Notes: generated by a model not told the origin, from the sequence alone. A stretch of DNA of 64,000 bases from Polytrichum commune (GCA_950295325.1 OX485803.1:55629554-55693553); one strand, 5' to 3'. Counted from the first letter of the stretch, positions 48,897-60,436 are shown. Program-made: numbers and translations.

Positions 48897-51800
48897 CTGA
48901 CAAGAAATCCAAATTTAGTTATGGGGTACAAATTGCTAACATGATGATCATCTACTTTGGAGCACATGCTGGTGTATTTATCAAGGATAGAGCTACACTG
49001 AAAATTTTATGAAGTGAATGAAAATTTTGCAGAAGAAATATTTTATTATACAACATGGACCAGAAGGTCAAGGGATAAAGCACAGTCGATGTACCTCAGT
49101 TTGACTGCGAAGATACGGAATTAGATCATTGTCATTGATTTGATCAGTGCTTTCCATGTGATGGACATCCAGAGCTGCTCTGTAATATCCATCTTCAAGC
49201 TGCCTTCGTTCAACCTGTAGCAAAAGTCAAGTTGATGATAGTAAAATTCCCAAGTGATCAAATGGCCGACATTTTATGCTAAATAATGGGAGCACGCAAT
49301 ACGTACGAAAACATTGACTTACCCCACGCAGAAGGAGATACTCGATAATAAGATCCTCCCAATCAAGGGCACTCTTTGTCTCCTCTGGTGAGCTCATCGG
49401 ATGATTCAGCTTTCTCTTTTTTTCTTGAGAACTGCTTGAATTACAGGAAACTGGCAGCGACAGCTCAGAATTGATCTCTAGAAGTAAATCTTTCTTTGCA
49501 TTCGCAATACGCTTGCTTGCAGCATCAATTTTATCACATCGCCTGCATGCCATCCAATACAAGCAGTCACCAACAGGAACTTGGGTTACAATCTTTGCAA
49601 TCTTTGCAAACATATTCGCAAACCTGTTTCAAGCTTCTGAGGACCACTTTACACTATGGCCAGGGGACATGACCACGAAATCATGAAGACCCTTGAAACT
49701 CATCCAAAGGCTGTTCCATGGAAAATTGAAATTGTATGGTCATGGGCCTTCATTTTTATTGCAAACACATACGCAAGCAAGCTCTCAACTGAATGTTGGT
49801 TCAATACCATCCTCTTCACATGGGCCCTTCCACACAATAAACCCAGGGTTGTGAGATTTTGATGTAACCCATCCCTCACTTTTGTGTTCGACCCGCCTCT
49901 TTGGGGTGGGCTTGACTCAAAATGGGGTAGACCATGAACCATTATCCATTGCATGCCATGTGGGACTCTTTGTAGGTTTGTTCATCCATTTAAACTTCCT
50001 TGGTTCCTTAGGCCTTCAAGCTCTAAGGTAGACAGATCCTGATTACGGTTACTTTTTCCTTATCCACAGATGTGGATGGAGGAGCCTGGTTCAATCGCAA
50101 CAAAATTTGGAGCCTGTGCTAAATTGATGAGTTATCAAAGGTGACGGTCAGGGAGCTATGGTCACAGAGGCCCCTCCAATTATGTTGACTATTAAGTCTA
50201 GAATGGTTTAAACACGTGCCTTTTTGGTGTCCATTTAGATCCACACCTAATCATGCACCACTCAAATTTAGGTGTCCAATTAAGATAAATAACCGATTTA
50301 AGGCCACTTATCTTAATGTAAAGTCCATTCAGTAAATAAATAACAATAAACAATAAATTGATGAATCACAAAAACTTCAAAACAAAACCTCAATTGTACC
50401 TGCTATGAGAATCCTGACTAGCCAGAAATGCTTTAGGCCATGCCTGCCACTCCACTTCCTTCATCCTCAGGGCTCGAACCAATTCAAATTCCAGGGTTCC
50501 AGAGGACCCGATTTCACAATTTGATGAGTCTCTTTTTTTGCTTCTCCCATTCTCAGAAACTTTTGCTGAAACAAGTTCCTGAACCTTCAATCTTGAATCA
50601 TAAGAATCACCTGTCTGGCTGGAAGATGCCCCTACAGCTGTTTTGGGTAAATCAGGAGTACTTTCCTTCCTCTTTTTCTTGCGCTGCATATCAGCTTCCA
50701 GGAACTGCAAATAGCAAAGATACACTTGTATCAAGTTTTAAGATGAGCAAAAAAGATCTTCGTTCATCATAAGCATGATGCAAATCCTCTCACCAAAGAA
50801 ATTTTTCAAAATGAAACACCCAAAAAAACCCTTTTATGGCTAAAGATTTGTAACTTAAATTCGCTTTATTCCAAGAAAGGAGACACATATACTAAACTCA
50901 CCTGCAGGAGAAATGGCAAGTGTTTTTGTAGTGTTTTATAGGTGATATCCTGTCCCCATGGCAATTTTTGCCCCACCCCAACCAGTGCTTCCTGTCAAAT
51001 TAAACAGAGGGATCATGTTAGGGAAATAATATCATAACATTAAGTACCAATGCCAGCACTCCACCTTTTAAATTTTTGCAATGTTTATTTGGTAACAACC
51101 CTAACATAGGTGAAGGCTTGTAATCTAAGGGTGAAAGGTGGACCTTGTTTTTGGATCCAATATTTTTCCCCCCTTTTTTCAGTCTTTAGAAATATTTAGG
51201 ATTACCAACTACCCTAGTTTAGAACCTCCACTTGTCCATCATTGTCATCCTCTAGATGGCTTTATTAAAGCCTAATCAATCTATCCTTGTGAAGGTATCT
51301 ATCTAAAAATCTTAAACATAGTCTAGGTAATTTCTCAAATGGACCATTACCTTGCCAAAAAAAAGGGTGTCAAACTTGGATGCACGCATTTGATCCTCTT
51401 TGAGAGGGTCGATTCGGGCTTAACGGTTACTTAGTGTTTGATAGCACAGAAGAACTGCACTTGAAAAAACTTTATTTTTGACAATCCAGAAGCCGCGTAC
51501 CTTAAGTTCTTTTGACCGGCTTCGACATGTTCGCAAGTTGCTGTGAACTTCCAGCACCACATCATCAAACTTCACCTTGACCTGTTACGAAACCAAAAGA
51601 AACCTGAGTGAATACACGGTACAAGAACTTGTATCTACTGTGTCTCTTCAGCACAGTAAATACTCACAAACTTATAAAGAAATTGTCTGAAGAAAGATTG
51701 AACAAGAACAAGAAATATTTCCTGTTGATATGATTAATAGGTAGTTTAATTCTCAATCAACAAGCCTCTTGCATTCAAGGATCAGAAAGTAGGGAAAAAT

Positions 51801-54800
51801 ACCTGATTGGCCTGTGCCACCAGTGCCAAAACTGCTGCCACAATCTGCAATCGTCAAAAAGGCATGGTCAATATCAAGTACAAATTAGCTTGAGATTACA
51901 GAGTAATGTTTTAATAACTTGAATTGTTGACATAACCAGCATGAGCTCTGGTGAGTAGAAACTATTTTCTGACTTTCTGGACATGTACATGCAAAATAGA
52001 TATATGGTTTGAAACCTTTTGTCATGATGACGTAAGGGACAAGCTCCAAGCTAAAATATAGATGTAAGCACATATTTTTCACTTACAGGAAGGGGTCGTC
52101 TTCCTGTGGTTATGAACCACTGTCTTGAACATTCCAGAAGAACACTCCCCTGCTTCGACATCTTCTTAGTCAAGTCTCTACCCAATCCCTGCAAGAATAA
52201 AAGATACCAACAATATCAAGTAAGGCAACCACTCTGTATTCTTAATAAGTCCTTCCAGTCAGAATACATTGGTTATCAGGATAAAATTGTAAACAATCAT
52301 CACAAAGAGGGGGCAGTACACATTGTATGTCAAAGAATTCAGGAGACTTGGATTGAAAATAAAGAACTTCAAGAATAGAGACAAAATTTGGTGAGACAAT
52401 ACCTTTGTGGAAGGAAGTGTAGTCATGGCACGCTCCAAAAATATAACTGGATCGGCTTCGGGCTGTAAAAATTCGCAACATCCCAACATTACTTGTTGTC
52501 CAGTTATATTCCTTCAGGAGATATGAAGGAAACCGTATTCCTACATGTACTTGTTAAGACCAGATATTATATTTTCTACCTCAGTGTATCAGTTATCTTC
52601 AACACTGAGACATTTTTGGAAGCTAAAAATATACTTGTAACTTTCTTGTGCTTAAGAAAATCAGACAGGAAAGGCCCAACTTATCATTCTGAGGAGTGAC
52701 ACATTGCCGGATCTACTTTGGAATGCCACAACATACAGTATTCAGAAGTTTAAGGCTAATTAAGAAAAATATTTCTTACAGCTTGGAAAGACAAGTAGAA
52801 ATTTACCACTTCCAATTTCAAAGCATGAAGAACACGTCTATACATACGCCCCAATTCCATCATATCACAGTCGACTGCACTCTGTACAATAAACACATCG
52901 AAGGTCCAGAATCAGGATGATTGAATTTGAAAAACTTGAGAGAACAGGGTTTAGTCTCACAAACATGGAATTACAAACACAAAACTTCCTAGAGTTGTAA
53001 ATAAAACAAAATGAGGATGATCAACTCAGCACAACCAGAAACTCTTCAAAATGGTAAACTTATCTTTTGTTTGTTAAGTCAAGGACCATGAAAACTCAGT
53101 AATCGTAATGCAAAATATAAGGAAGCACAGGAAATCGGACAGGAGTCGAGAGAAAACCTACAGCAACTTCCATAAGTGTAAGAGGGAGGTGGCTCTGCCG
53201 AATAGCTATGTAAATACAAGCACCAATCAAGATGCAAATCCACCTGCCTTGACCCCACTCCCCCTCTAGTAATTGCTCTAACATAAATTTCACATCCTCC
53301 TCTCTGTTGTGGGGTACCCGCAACACTGCACATATTTCCTTCATTTTCTTCATCACGTCAATCTGGACCACAAACACATAGTGAGTCAGAACTTATTAGG
53401 AGCTCCATTGCACAATCTATTGTGACCCAGTTAAGGTATGTAGGCATTATGTGATCATCCCTTCTTAGTTGGACACCTACATTTGAGTGGTATATGAGGC
53501 AAGACTTGTAGTTAAGAATGGATATCAAAAAGACATGTGCTAAGATGTGATTACTATGTGCTCAAATTATATTAACCGTTCTAGGTTCAAATGTGTACAT
53601 GATTGAAAGGGCCTACATGATCAGTTAATGAGAAAGGGAATCGTCAATTTGACAATTTATGATATCTACATCTCAACTCCAACTCTGAAACTCGTAATGA
53701 CGATGTACATGATTCATCACAATTGCTAATCACATGAGACAATTCCAGATCTGATCGAACAGTCACAAAATGTCTGTGGAGTTGCAACTGCCCACAATTG
53801 AGGCACATGCCTTAAACCCTAAACCCTGGGCTGGCAACACCTTCTTCCAAAAAACTACCAAACTTGCTTGACACCTTCATTGACCAGATTTGGAATCCCA
53901 TCAGCAAATTGACAAAAGAATTCTGTGGTTCAGCATTAGCAAATTCCAACCAGAAGAACAATGAGTGAAAGTGCATTGCAAAAGTCCCTCGGAGTGGAGA
54001 TTTAGCTGAATTTGACGGGTTTACCCTCTTTGTTACACGATCTATTGCGAATCACTTAAACCCTAAAGCCTGGGCTGGCAATATCTTCATTGACCAAATT
54101 TGGGATCCCATTGGCAAACTGAGAAAAGAATTCTGTGATCAACATTCGCCATTTGCAACCAAAAAGGAACACTATAAGCGAAAGTGCATTGTAAAACCCC
54201 TCAAAGTAGCTGTTTTTTTTGTCTTTTAACCCTCTTCTATTCAGAATGAATCGCTTAAACCCTAAACTCTGGGCTGGCAACACCACCTTCCGAAAAACAA
54301 CCAAACCTCTTCAACAGCTTCGTTGACAAAAGTTGGAACCCCATCAGCATCTGACAACAAGTTTCTGTGGTTCAGCATTTGAAACCAACTGCACAATGAG
54401 TGAAAGTGCAATGCAAAGCCCCTGGAAGTGGGAAATTAGCTGTATTTTGTGCTTTTACCCTCTTCGTTGCACAATCTACTGTGATCCACTTGAACCCTAA
54501 ACCCTGGGTTCGGAACACTTTCATTGACAACATTCGGAAACTCATCGGCAACTAACAACGAATTTGTGTAGATCAACATTCGCTAGTCGCAATCAGCACC
54601 AACTCAATGAGCGAAATTGCATAATAAAACCCCCTCAAAATGGCAGGAATTGTGTAAATTCCTTACCCTCTTCATGTGGTTTCTGCTGATGAAGGCATGG
54701 TGCAGCTGCCCCGACCCTGCCACACCGCCTGCTGCAAAATTGCCAGCGTCTCCTTCTCCTACAAATGTTCCACCGCGATCCATCACATGGCCTGCCTGAT

Positions 54801-54930
54801 GAGCGGATCCCAATTGCGTCTCCAGATCGTCCACCACTCGCCCACAATTCTCACACGCCATGATGCCATACACATGGTCCATCGTCACCACCCCATCTCC
54901 ACATGCCTCACACATCATGCCCGACCCCAT
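48852..54930 (-). CDS. PTF2: Plant-specific TFIIB-related factor, PTF2-like, 12 exons
   Basis: Nuclear transcription factor of the TFIIB/BRF family. About 534 codons, close to the roughly 530 I recall for Arabidopsis PTF2. Exon order gives an N-terminal zinc ribbon (CEAC at 7-10, CENC at 26-29), then cyclin-like repeats with EGEWGQGRWICILIGACIYI and FITTGRRPLP, then a Lys/Arg-rich part with KKKRK and EKKRK, and SALDWEDLIIEYLLLRG. The GEWGQGRW, TGRRPLP and DWEDLI motifs point to PTF2 rather than canonical TFIIB or BRF1. Phase is consistent across all exons. The ATG at 54930 opens the zinc ribbon. The last exon is uncertain. Neighbouring dynein lies downstream on the same strand. Confidence 0.83.
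49095..49214 (-). CDS. PTF2: PTF2 exon 11
   Basis: Residues 481-520 (VERRQLEDGYYRAALDVHHM ...). Acceptor CTACAG, donor GAG|GTACAT. If the donor is unused, the frame continues 8 codons to a TGA at 49068, followed by an AATAAA on the minus strand at 49042-49047. Confidence 0.72.
49323..49542 (-). CDS. PTF2: PTF2 exon 10: C-terminal conserved motif
   Basis: Residues 407-480, with KRIANAKKDLLLEI, QEKKRKLNHP and SALDWEDLIIEYLLLRG; the last is a PTF2 C-terminal motif. Acceptor ATGCAG, consensus donor GGG|GTAAGT. Confidence 0.86.
50400..50704 (-). CDS. PTF2: PTF2 exon 9: basic low-complexity region
   Basis: Residues 306-406 plus two bases. It begins FLEADMQRKKKRKES, a nuclear-localisation-like basic run, and continues Ser/Gly-rich. 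Acceptor TTGCAG, donor GCAG|GTACAA, phase 2. Confidence 0.82.
50902..50991 (-). CDS. PTF2: PTF2 exon 8
   Basis: Residues 276-305 (GVGQKLPWGQDITYKTLQKH ...). Acceptor TGACAG, consensus donor CAG|GTGAGT, phase 0. Confidence 0.83.
51501..51581 (-). CDS. PTF2: PTF2 exon 7
   Basis: Residues 249-275 (VKVKFDDVVLEVHSNLRTCR, SRSKELK), phase 0. Acceptor TAACAG, donor AAG|GTACGC. Confidence 0.83.
51803..51844 (-). CDS. PTF2: PTF2 exon 6 (42 nt)
   Basis: Residues 235-248 (IVAAVLALVAQANQ). A very short exon, accepted because its phase and sequence fit between the TGRRPLP and VKVKFDD segments. Acceptor TTGCAG, donor CAG|GTATTT. Confidence 0.82.
52087..52188 (-). CDS. PTF2: PTF2 exon 5
   Basis: Residues 201-234 (SVLLECSRQWFITTGRRPLP). 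The TTGRRP motif is typical of the second cyclin repeat of TFIIB-like factors. Acceptor TTGCAG, consensus donor CCT|GTAAGT. Confidence 0.87.
52403..52462 (-). CDS. PTF2: PTF2 exon 4
   Basis: Residues 181-200 (PEADPVIFLERAMTTLPSTK), phase 0. Acceptor TTACAG, donor AAG|GTATTG. Confidence 0.8.
52807..52881 (-). CDS. PTF2: PTF2 exon 3
   Basis: Residues 156-180 (SAVDCDMMELGRMYRRVLHA, LKLEV). Acceptor GTACAG, donor GTG|GTAAAT, phase 0. It completes the first cyclin-like helix set. Confidence 0.82.
53162..53362 (-). CDS. PTF2: PTF2 exon 2: cyclin-like repeat
   Basis: Residues 89-155 (IDVMKKMKEICAVL ... EGEWGQGRWICILIGACIYI). Acceptor GTCCAG, donor GCT|GTAGGT, phase 0. The GQGRW-ILIGAC motif is the clearest family match. 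Confidence 0.88.
53455..53735 (+). repeat. Dispersed ~290-bp repeat, copy in PTF2 intron 1
   Basis: GTTGGACACCTACATTTGAG, AAAAAGACATGTGC and TTAACCGTTCTAGGTTCAA match the family. Placed just left of the tandem array of intron 1. Confidence 0.6.
53812..54675. repeat. Four tandem ~220-bp units filling PTF2 intron 1
   Basis: Units begin near 53812, 54056, 54257 and 54492, each with an AACCCTAAA-CCTGGG start and GGCAACACCTTC/TTCATTGAC, then ATTCTGTGG, GAGTGAAAGTGCATTG, and an end resembling TTTACCCTCTTC. The last end coincides with the exon 1 donor region (CCTTACCCTCTTC, 54661-54673), so the unit was copied from the exon 1/intron 1 junction. Confidence 0.75.
54667..54930 (-). CDS. PTF2: PTF2 exon 1: zinc ribbon
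   Basis: Residues 1-88. The zinc ribbon is CxxC-15-CxxC; a Gly/Ala-rich linker and HMKR follow. Donor AGG|GTAAGG, phase 0. It is GC-rich, and its first part is duplicated upstream at 55091-55320. Confidence 0.85.
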
Positions 54931-55090
54931 CCTTAAGTCCTAACCTAACCAATTCCTCAAAACTCCACAACCAAAACAATAAAGTTCCTTAAAGAGCAGC
55001 ACAAAGTTCGCCCAACCCCCATCGCTGAGTGCGTAATTTAGCCCAATTCTCTACATCCTGGACCTCCGGATCTCTCCCTTCCTGCCTGCC

Positions 55091-55320
55091 ATGATGCCAT
55101 TCACACGGTCCATTGTCACCACCCCCTCCCCGCATGCCTCACACACACCATACCCGACCCCACCTTTAAACCCTAACCTAACCAATTCCTCAACCCTCTA
55201 CAATCAGCACACAAAGTTCCTTAACAGCGCCACAAAATGCACCCAACCGCCATCACTGAGTGAGTAATTTAGCCCAAAGTTCTACATCCTGGACCTCCGA
55301 TCTCTGCCTCCCTGCCTGCC
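55091..55320 (-). pseudogene. Duplicated PTF2 promoter and zinc-ribbon start, broken
   Basis: A tandem copy of 54862-55090, which spans the true 5' region and the first codons of PTF2. In this copy the start ATG reads GTG, and two extra bases shift the frame inside the first CxxC. The shifted frame still reads CEACGEGVVTMDRVNGIMA. It sits directly upstream of the functional start, so it may act as part of the promoter or leader but cannot code for the ribbon. Confidence 0.7.
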
Positions 55321-55834
55321 CTGAGCAAGTGGATGATTTGCAGACTTTCTTTCCTCAGCATGCCTAATCTACTTAATTGTGGTATCCCAACCCCCCCTGA
55401 GAGAGAAATAAAGCTCTTGGCAATCGGAGCACTCCAAGATGTTGCTTATTGAGTAGAAAGAATAAGTTAAGTACATCAATGTGATGTGGTCTCGGATGTC
55501 AGTGGGTCCGAAATTGCACTGGATTGCGGAGTTTACGAATAATTTGATCGATAACATATTGGATGGATCGATCTCTAAATTTCTCCTGGGATGTCTCTTT
55601 CTATAGTTAACCGACACATGGGAGTTGGGATTCAGCCTGGGATGAAGGGTTTAGGGTTTAGGAGTCTGAGCCAGTAAAAGGCTCCCAAACCCTTGGGCAG
55701 GGTTTTGTAATATTCTCCAAAGTTAGAAGGGATTGGACCATACCGTTGGGGACCCGATTTTCCACACCTACTTTTGGTAAGGTCTAAAGTACAAGCTAAT
55801 TTAATAATAAGAGCATGATGACTCATCACACGTT
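55321..55834. other. Region upstream of the PTF2 duplication
   Basis: AT-rich with a short 82-codon minus frame (55369-55617) that resembles nothing I know and lacks splice context. No gene called. Confidence 0.5.
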
Positions 55835-55843
55835 GTATGTAAG

Positions 55844-57130
55844 GGGGGACGTTAAATACCCCCCCACGAACTTTTCGGACTGTCAGATCCGGGCTGGGGC
55901 AGCCGCCCGTCCAGAAAATCTGGATTTTCTGGACCCGCCCGAAAACTGCTGCCCGCCCGCCCGATTTCGAAAAAAACCATTGTCCTTGCATTCTTGAAGG
56001 CCACTTACTCACAAATCCCATATTGAGTGCACTACACCTTCAAGGGCCAAAATCCAATATATATGTTCACTTCCAATTGAGTAAATAAGCAATTGACTGG
56101 GGTTTCATTATCAAAGTGAAACCGTCAATAAAACATGTAATTAACTTAGAAGTCAAAAATATTACAAAACCCTCACTAGCACTGAGGTTATAATTTTTGT
56201 GACTCACAATTTGAAATTGTCTTTGTCATTCTAAAATGACACTTAAATTTAGTGTGCTGATTTAGTATGTGTATTTTATAATATTTTAGGTAATGCCGTC
56301 TACTTTCACAAGTATTCATACGCATTCATTAATCAATTATTAGAATTAATTCATTGGACTTAATTATTAGAACTAATTCACTGGAATTAAATTCCAGAAA
56401 TTAGTTATTATAATTAATTCACTGGAATTGATTCCAGAAATTAATTATTATAATTAATTCACTAGAATTAAATTCCAGATATTAATTATTATAATTAAAT
56501 CACTGGAATTGATTCCAGAAATTAATTATTAGAATTAACTCACTGGAATTAATTCCAATAATTAATTAATTACAGTAAGTACAGTTTATAATCAATTAGC
56601 TTTACTTAATTTTGTAAGCATAGTTTCTGATTTATTTGGGATTAATGAATGCGTATGAATACTTGTGAAAATAGACGGCATTACCTAAAATATTATAAAA
56701 TACACATACTAAATCAGCACACTAAATTTAAGTGTCATTTTAGAATGACAAAGACAATTTCAAATTGTGAGTCACAAAAATTATAACCTCAGTGCTAGTG
56801 AGGGTTTTGTAATATTTTTGACTTCTAAGTTAATTACATGTTTTATTGACGGTTTCACTTTGATAATGAAACCCCAGTCAATTGCTTATTTACTCAATTG
56901 GAAGTGAACATATATATTGGATTTTGGCCCTTGAAGGTGTAGTGCACTCAATATGGGATTTGTGAGTAAGTGGCCTTCAAGAATGCAAGGACAATGGTTT
57001 TTTTCGAAATCGGGCGGGCGGGCAGCAGTTTTCGGGCGGGTCCAGAAAATCCAGATTTTCTGGACGGGCGGCTGCCCCAGCCCGGATCTGACAGTCCGAA
57101 AAGTTCGTGGGGGGGTATTTAACGTCCCCC
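55844..57130. mobile_element. Mutator-like foldback element, 1287 bp, 491-bp arms
   Basis: Left arm 55844-56334 and right arm 56640-57130 are inverted copies of equal length; I noticed one mismatch by eye. Both ends are GGGGGACGTTAAATACCCCC in inverse orientation. A perfect 9-bp direct repeat GTATGTAAG flanks it (55835-55843 and 57131-57139), the size expected for Mutator-like elements. The 305-bp centre holds about five ~40-bp AT-rich tandem units (56335-56570). No transposase is seen, so it is non-autonomous. The near-identical arms suggest recent insertion or gene conversion. Confidence 0.88.
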
Positions 57131-57138
57131 GTATGTAA

Positions 57139-57637
57139 GGGCCACTTCACACACGAGCCAAGAGCCATGACCATGAAATTGTGAGAGCCCAAAAGAAAGT
57201 GTCCAAAGGCCGTCCCAACACACCTCCAAAATCATGAAGTGTGGTCACGGACCTTCAAGTGGTGTGTGAAGTCATATGTGACCGGGCCCTCAACCAAATG
57301 CTATTTCAATTAGTTTCTATTCATGCGGATCCTTACACATGATAAGTTAGATTAAATCAACGGTTGTGGGCATGCGGAGTGTCATGGTATCTTGGTTTTG
57401 TGTTAGGCCTACTTCCAAGAGGTGGTTTTTGAAAATAATCCAAGTGACCATGAAATATGAATTATTTGATGCCATGTAAGAATCCATATAGACTTTACAT
57501 CCATCTTGCATTCACATACTTTGTTGGTCCCTCAAGCATAGTGTGAAGAGAATTTGGACCAGCTCCGCCCTTTCCACCAATGAGAGTGCTTGAAGTGTAA
57601 TGGTCACGGGCTCTTAGTCCCATGTGTGAAGTGGCCC
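57139..57637. mobile_element. Harbinger-like MITE, 499 bp, TAA target site
   Basis: The termini GGGCCACTTCACACA and TGTGTGAAGTGGCCC are inverted, and TAA flanks both sides (57136-57138 and 57638-57640). The 3-bp TWA target site and GGGCC terminus fit PIF/Harbinger-type MITEs. No coding sequence. The Mutator-like element to its left is inserted at its first base. Confidence 0.78.
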
Positions 57638-59586
57638 TAAGTTACTACAACACAAACACAAAAGGGGTGTTAAACTGGGTAACATTATTTTAGAGGGGAG
57701 TATGTAAGTCTTGTTATTTATCCCCCACGCGAGCTTTATAAATTGTGGGTCCCATGATCAAAACTAATATCATACAATACATAAGGTTTTACATAGAAAC
57801 AAGGTAAGGTAGACAAACTCCTCTTTTATATCTTGAGTCATTTCACATAAGCGTGGCACATGTTTGATAATGGAGTAATTGTTTATTGGCTTGGACATTC
57901 ATATCATGATGTTAAACTAAAGATTATTTATTTATTTATTATTATTATTATTGTTAAAAATATATATATTAAAAAACACTTTACTTATATTGGAGTATTG
58001 AAAGTATGATAAATTTCCAGAGGCAGGTTTCTCTCCCAATGCGTATTCACAACATAGCAACCTGTTTATGGAGACTAGTAGAGAAAAACTTGAGTACAAT
58101 TGGTGCCATTTTCAAGAAACCCAAGTATGTGCCCTTTTAACTTACTTGTCCATCAAGCTAGATGTGACGGCTACATGTGTGAAACCTCAAGGCTTTTTCC
58201 ATCACGTTAAAAAATGATACATGTGTGGAAGTTCATGGATTTAAGAGACTATGTATGATATATTCAAATTGGGGGGGGTAATATCGTAAATAGGTTTGTC
58301 TACCATAAATGGGTCTCACATAGCTCTTTTGTAAAACTAGCCCACTTCTTGTAGATATGAAACATGTGATTAGCACAAGAGGTTACCATATCCCAAAGGA
58401 GGCCATAGCCACTTTCCTCATAAAATTTGGAGCTCATATGAATATCGTATTCATTATCAAAATGGAAATTCTCATTCTCATAAAATGGTCATGTAGGCTC
58501 CCCTAATTATGTTGGCTATTATACCTAGAATGGTCAACCTATTTTGAGCACACAATCCAATTGTTTTCAAACACATGTCTCTCTAATGTCCATTCTTGGA
58601 TTCACATCTACCCATACACCACTAAAATATACATGTTTGATTAAGATGAGTAACCAAATTAGGCACATCTACGTTAGTTGAAGTTGAGTTTCAAATTGGT
58701 CAAAGATTGTGAGGTATTGATAGTTGACTTCCGTGTAGAGGAGTAAAAACTTGGGTTGTAATATCCCCAAGTTTTTATTGAAAGGGGAGGGCTTCTTGGG
58801 AGCCACCAACGGTATAGCAATGGTTGTGGTCAGTTTGGTGGAACAATTGGGTGGCCTTCAAATGAAACCATTTTGTTGCACCTAGCTTGATGCCCAATGG
58901 TCGGTCATGCTCTAAGTAAAGCGTGTTTGTGATGAGTAGGTGTGTAAAGTTACGTCTCACATTGCAAGTAAGTGGCCAACATTAACATTTTGGCAATCTC
59001 GTAACATACTAGACTTATTCATGAATTTTGCCATCAAACTCCCATTGAGTTGGTTGAAACATGAGTTTGAGAGCTTATGTATGATGTCATTTAAGTTGTT
59101 TTAATGTTCAAAGAGTTGTGCCAGGCTACTAAAGATTGACTTGACCCACTTGTGTTTGGTTCAATGCATTTGTGACAATAATTTATAGGACATAGCTGAC
59201 ATTCTTATTTGCCAACTATTTTCTCACAAGACAATTTAACAACTAGTATCAACATGTTGCTACCCACAAGCATTGACAAGAGTTCACGCCTTTTTACACA
59301 ATCCTAATAATAACCTTTTAGTGTGAATAATTAAAGTGCTTCCATTGACCCACATTATTCTTGAATTGCCTATTGGGAAAAAAATTGCATTTCAAGTTAA
59401 TTCTAGCATGTGATACAATATAATGTGGATGTAGATAAAAATGTATGTACTTATCATGAAGTGCTTGCTTTATGATAAAATGTCATCTACCAAATGCATG
59501 AAACATCTCTCCAACCCCCTCCTCCTCCCCCTTTTACTTTGTTATGTTGCCCTTGTTTTGCTAAATTGTTTTGAATTAAGTCTAGA
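57638..59586. other. Non-coding stretch between two mobile elements
   Basis: AT-rich DNA with simple repeats (TTA/TA at 57926-57970) and one inverted copy of the dispersed repeat (58440-58650). Frames are short and unrecognised. Confidence 0.5.
58440..58650 (-). repeat. Dispersed ~290-bp repeat, inverted copy
   Basis: Read on the minus strand it shares the ACCATTCTAGGTATAATAGC and CAACATAATTAGGGGAG motifs with 9267-9560. A shorter inverted copy is at 50150-50300 in PTF2 intron 9. Confidence 0.6.
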
Positions 59587-59594
59587 CTATGGAA

Positions 59595-60428
59595 CACGGG
59601 TAGATCACTTAGTGCATTTTAAAAACGACGTGCGGCATAATATAGAGAGGATTAAAATCATTTGAAATAAAAATTATAAAGGAATTCCAAATAATGAAGG
59701 GGCCATTAAAAGTAGACAATCCCATTATAAGTAAGTTAGTTGGACATAAAATGTGGGCCATTATTTTTTTGTAAAATTAATATAGGGGCTGAAGATAAGG
59801 ATCCTAAAATGTATGTTTAGTATGGTATGTAAATGGGTCAACATTTTGTAAACTGCATGTTGTGTTTGTGAACACATAGACACTTTTCCTCTGTTTCCAT
59901 CCTTACCCTATTTGTGGTGTACTTGGGGTTATTTTGTATGCGTTGTAACATTGTGGACTCCACCCTAAATTGTAAATTTTAAACCCGCTTTACTATGCTC
60001 TGTGTTTTTGGTCACTTGCATTGTAATGACCACTATGGTATTTGTGTTGGCATCTCCTATGTGTTTTCATCATAACAATGTTTGCAATGGTGTTACTTTG
60101 CTATGGTCTCCTATGTGTTTTCTTCATAACTCTGTTTGCAATGATATTACTGTTTGCACCCTTCTTTGTTTCCATGCTTTCCCTCAACACTCGTCAATTG
60201 TGTTAGAAAGTAGATTAGCTTTTATTACTTAAAAGGAATATAGAGTACAAAAAATTGCAGTGACTTGGACAATATAAGTAATGGAAGGGTGCAAACAAAT
60301 GGGCCATTTTTGAAATTTAAGTAATTATAGGGAGGCTTTAATTCAACCCTTGAAGGTAAATAGCCCCAAAACAAAAAAACCCCAGCCGCACGTGGTGCAC
60401 AAAAATGCCTTAGAGTGATCTACCCGTG
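59595..60428. mobile_element. hAT-like non-autonomous element, 834 bp
   Basis: Inverted ends CACGGGTAGATCAC and GTGATCTACCCGTG (14 bp perfect), flanked by a perfect 8-bp duplication CTATGGAA (59587-59594 and 60429-60436). An 8-bp target site is the hAT signature. Both sub-ends carry ACGTGCGGC. Inside is a 54-bp tandem duplication (60053-60160). No transposase frame is seen. Confidence 0.82.
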
Positions 60429-60436
60429 CTATGGAA

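Noticed and set aside
52696-52920. Plus-strand frame across PTF2 exon 3
   Set aside because: It is a shadow of the minus-strand exon and intron; no support for a separate gene.
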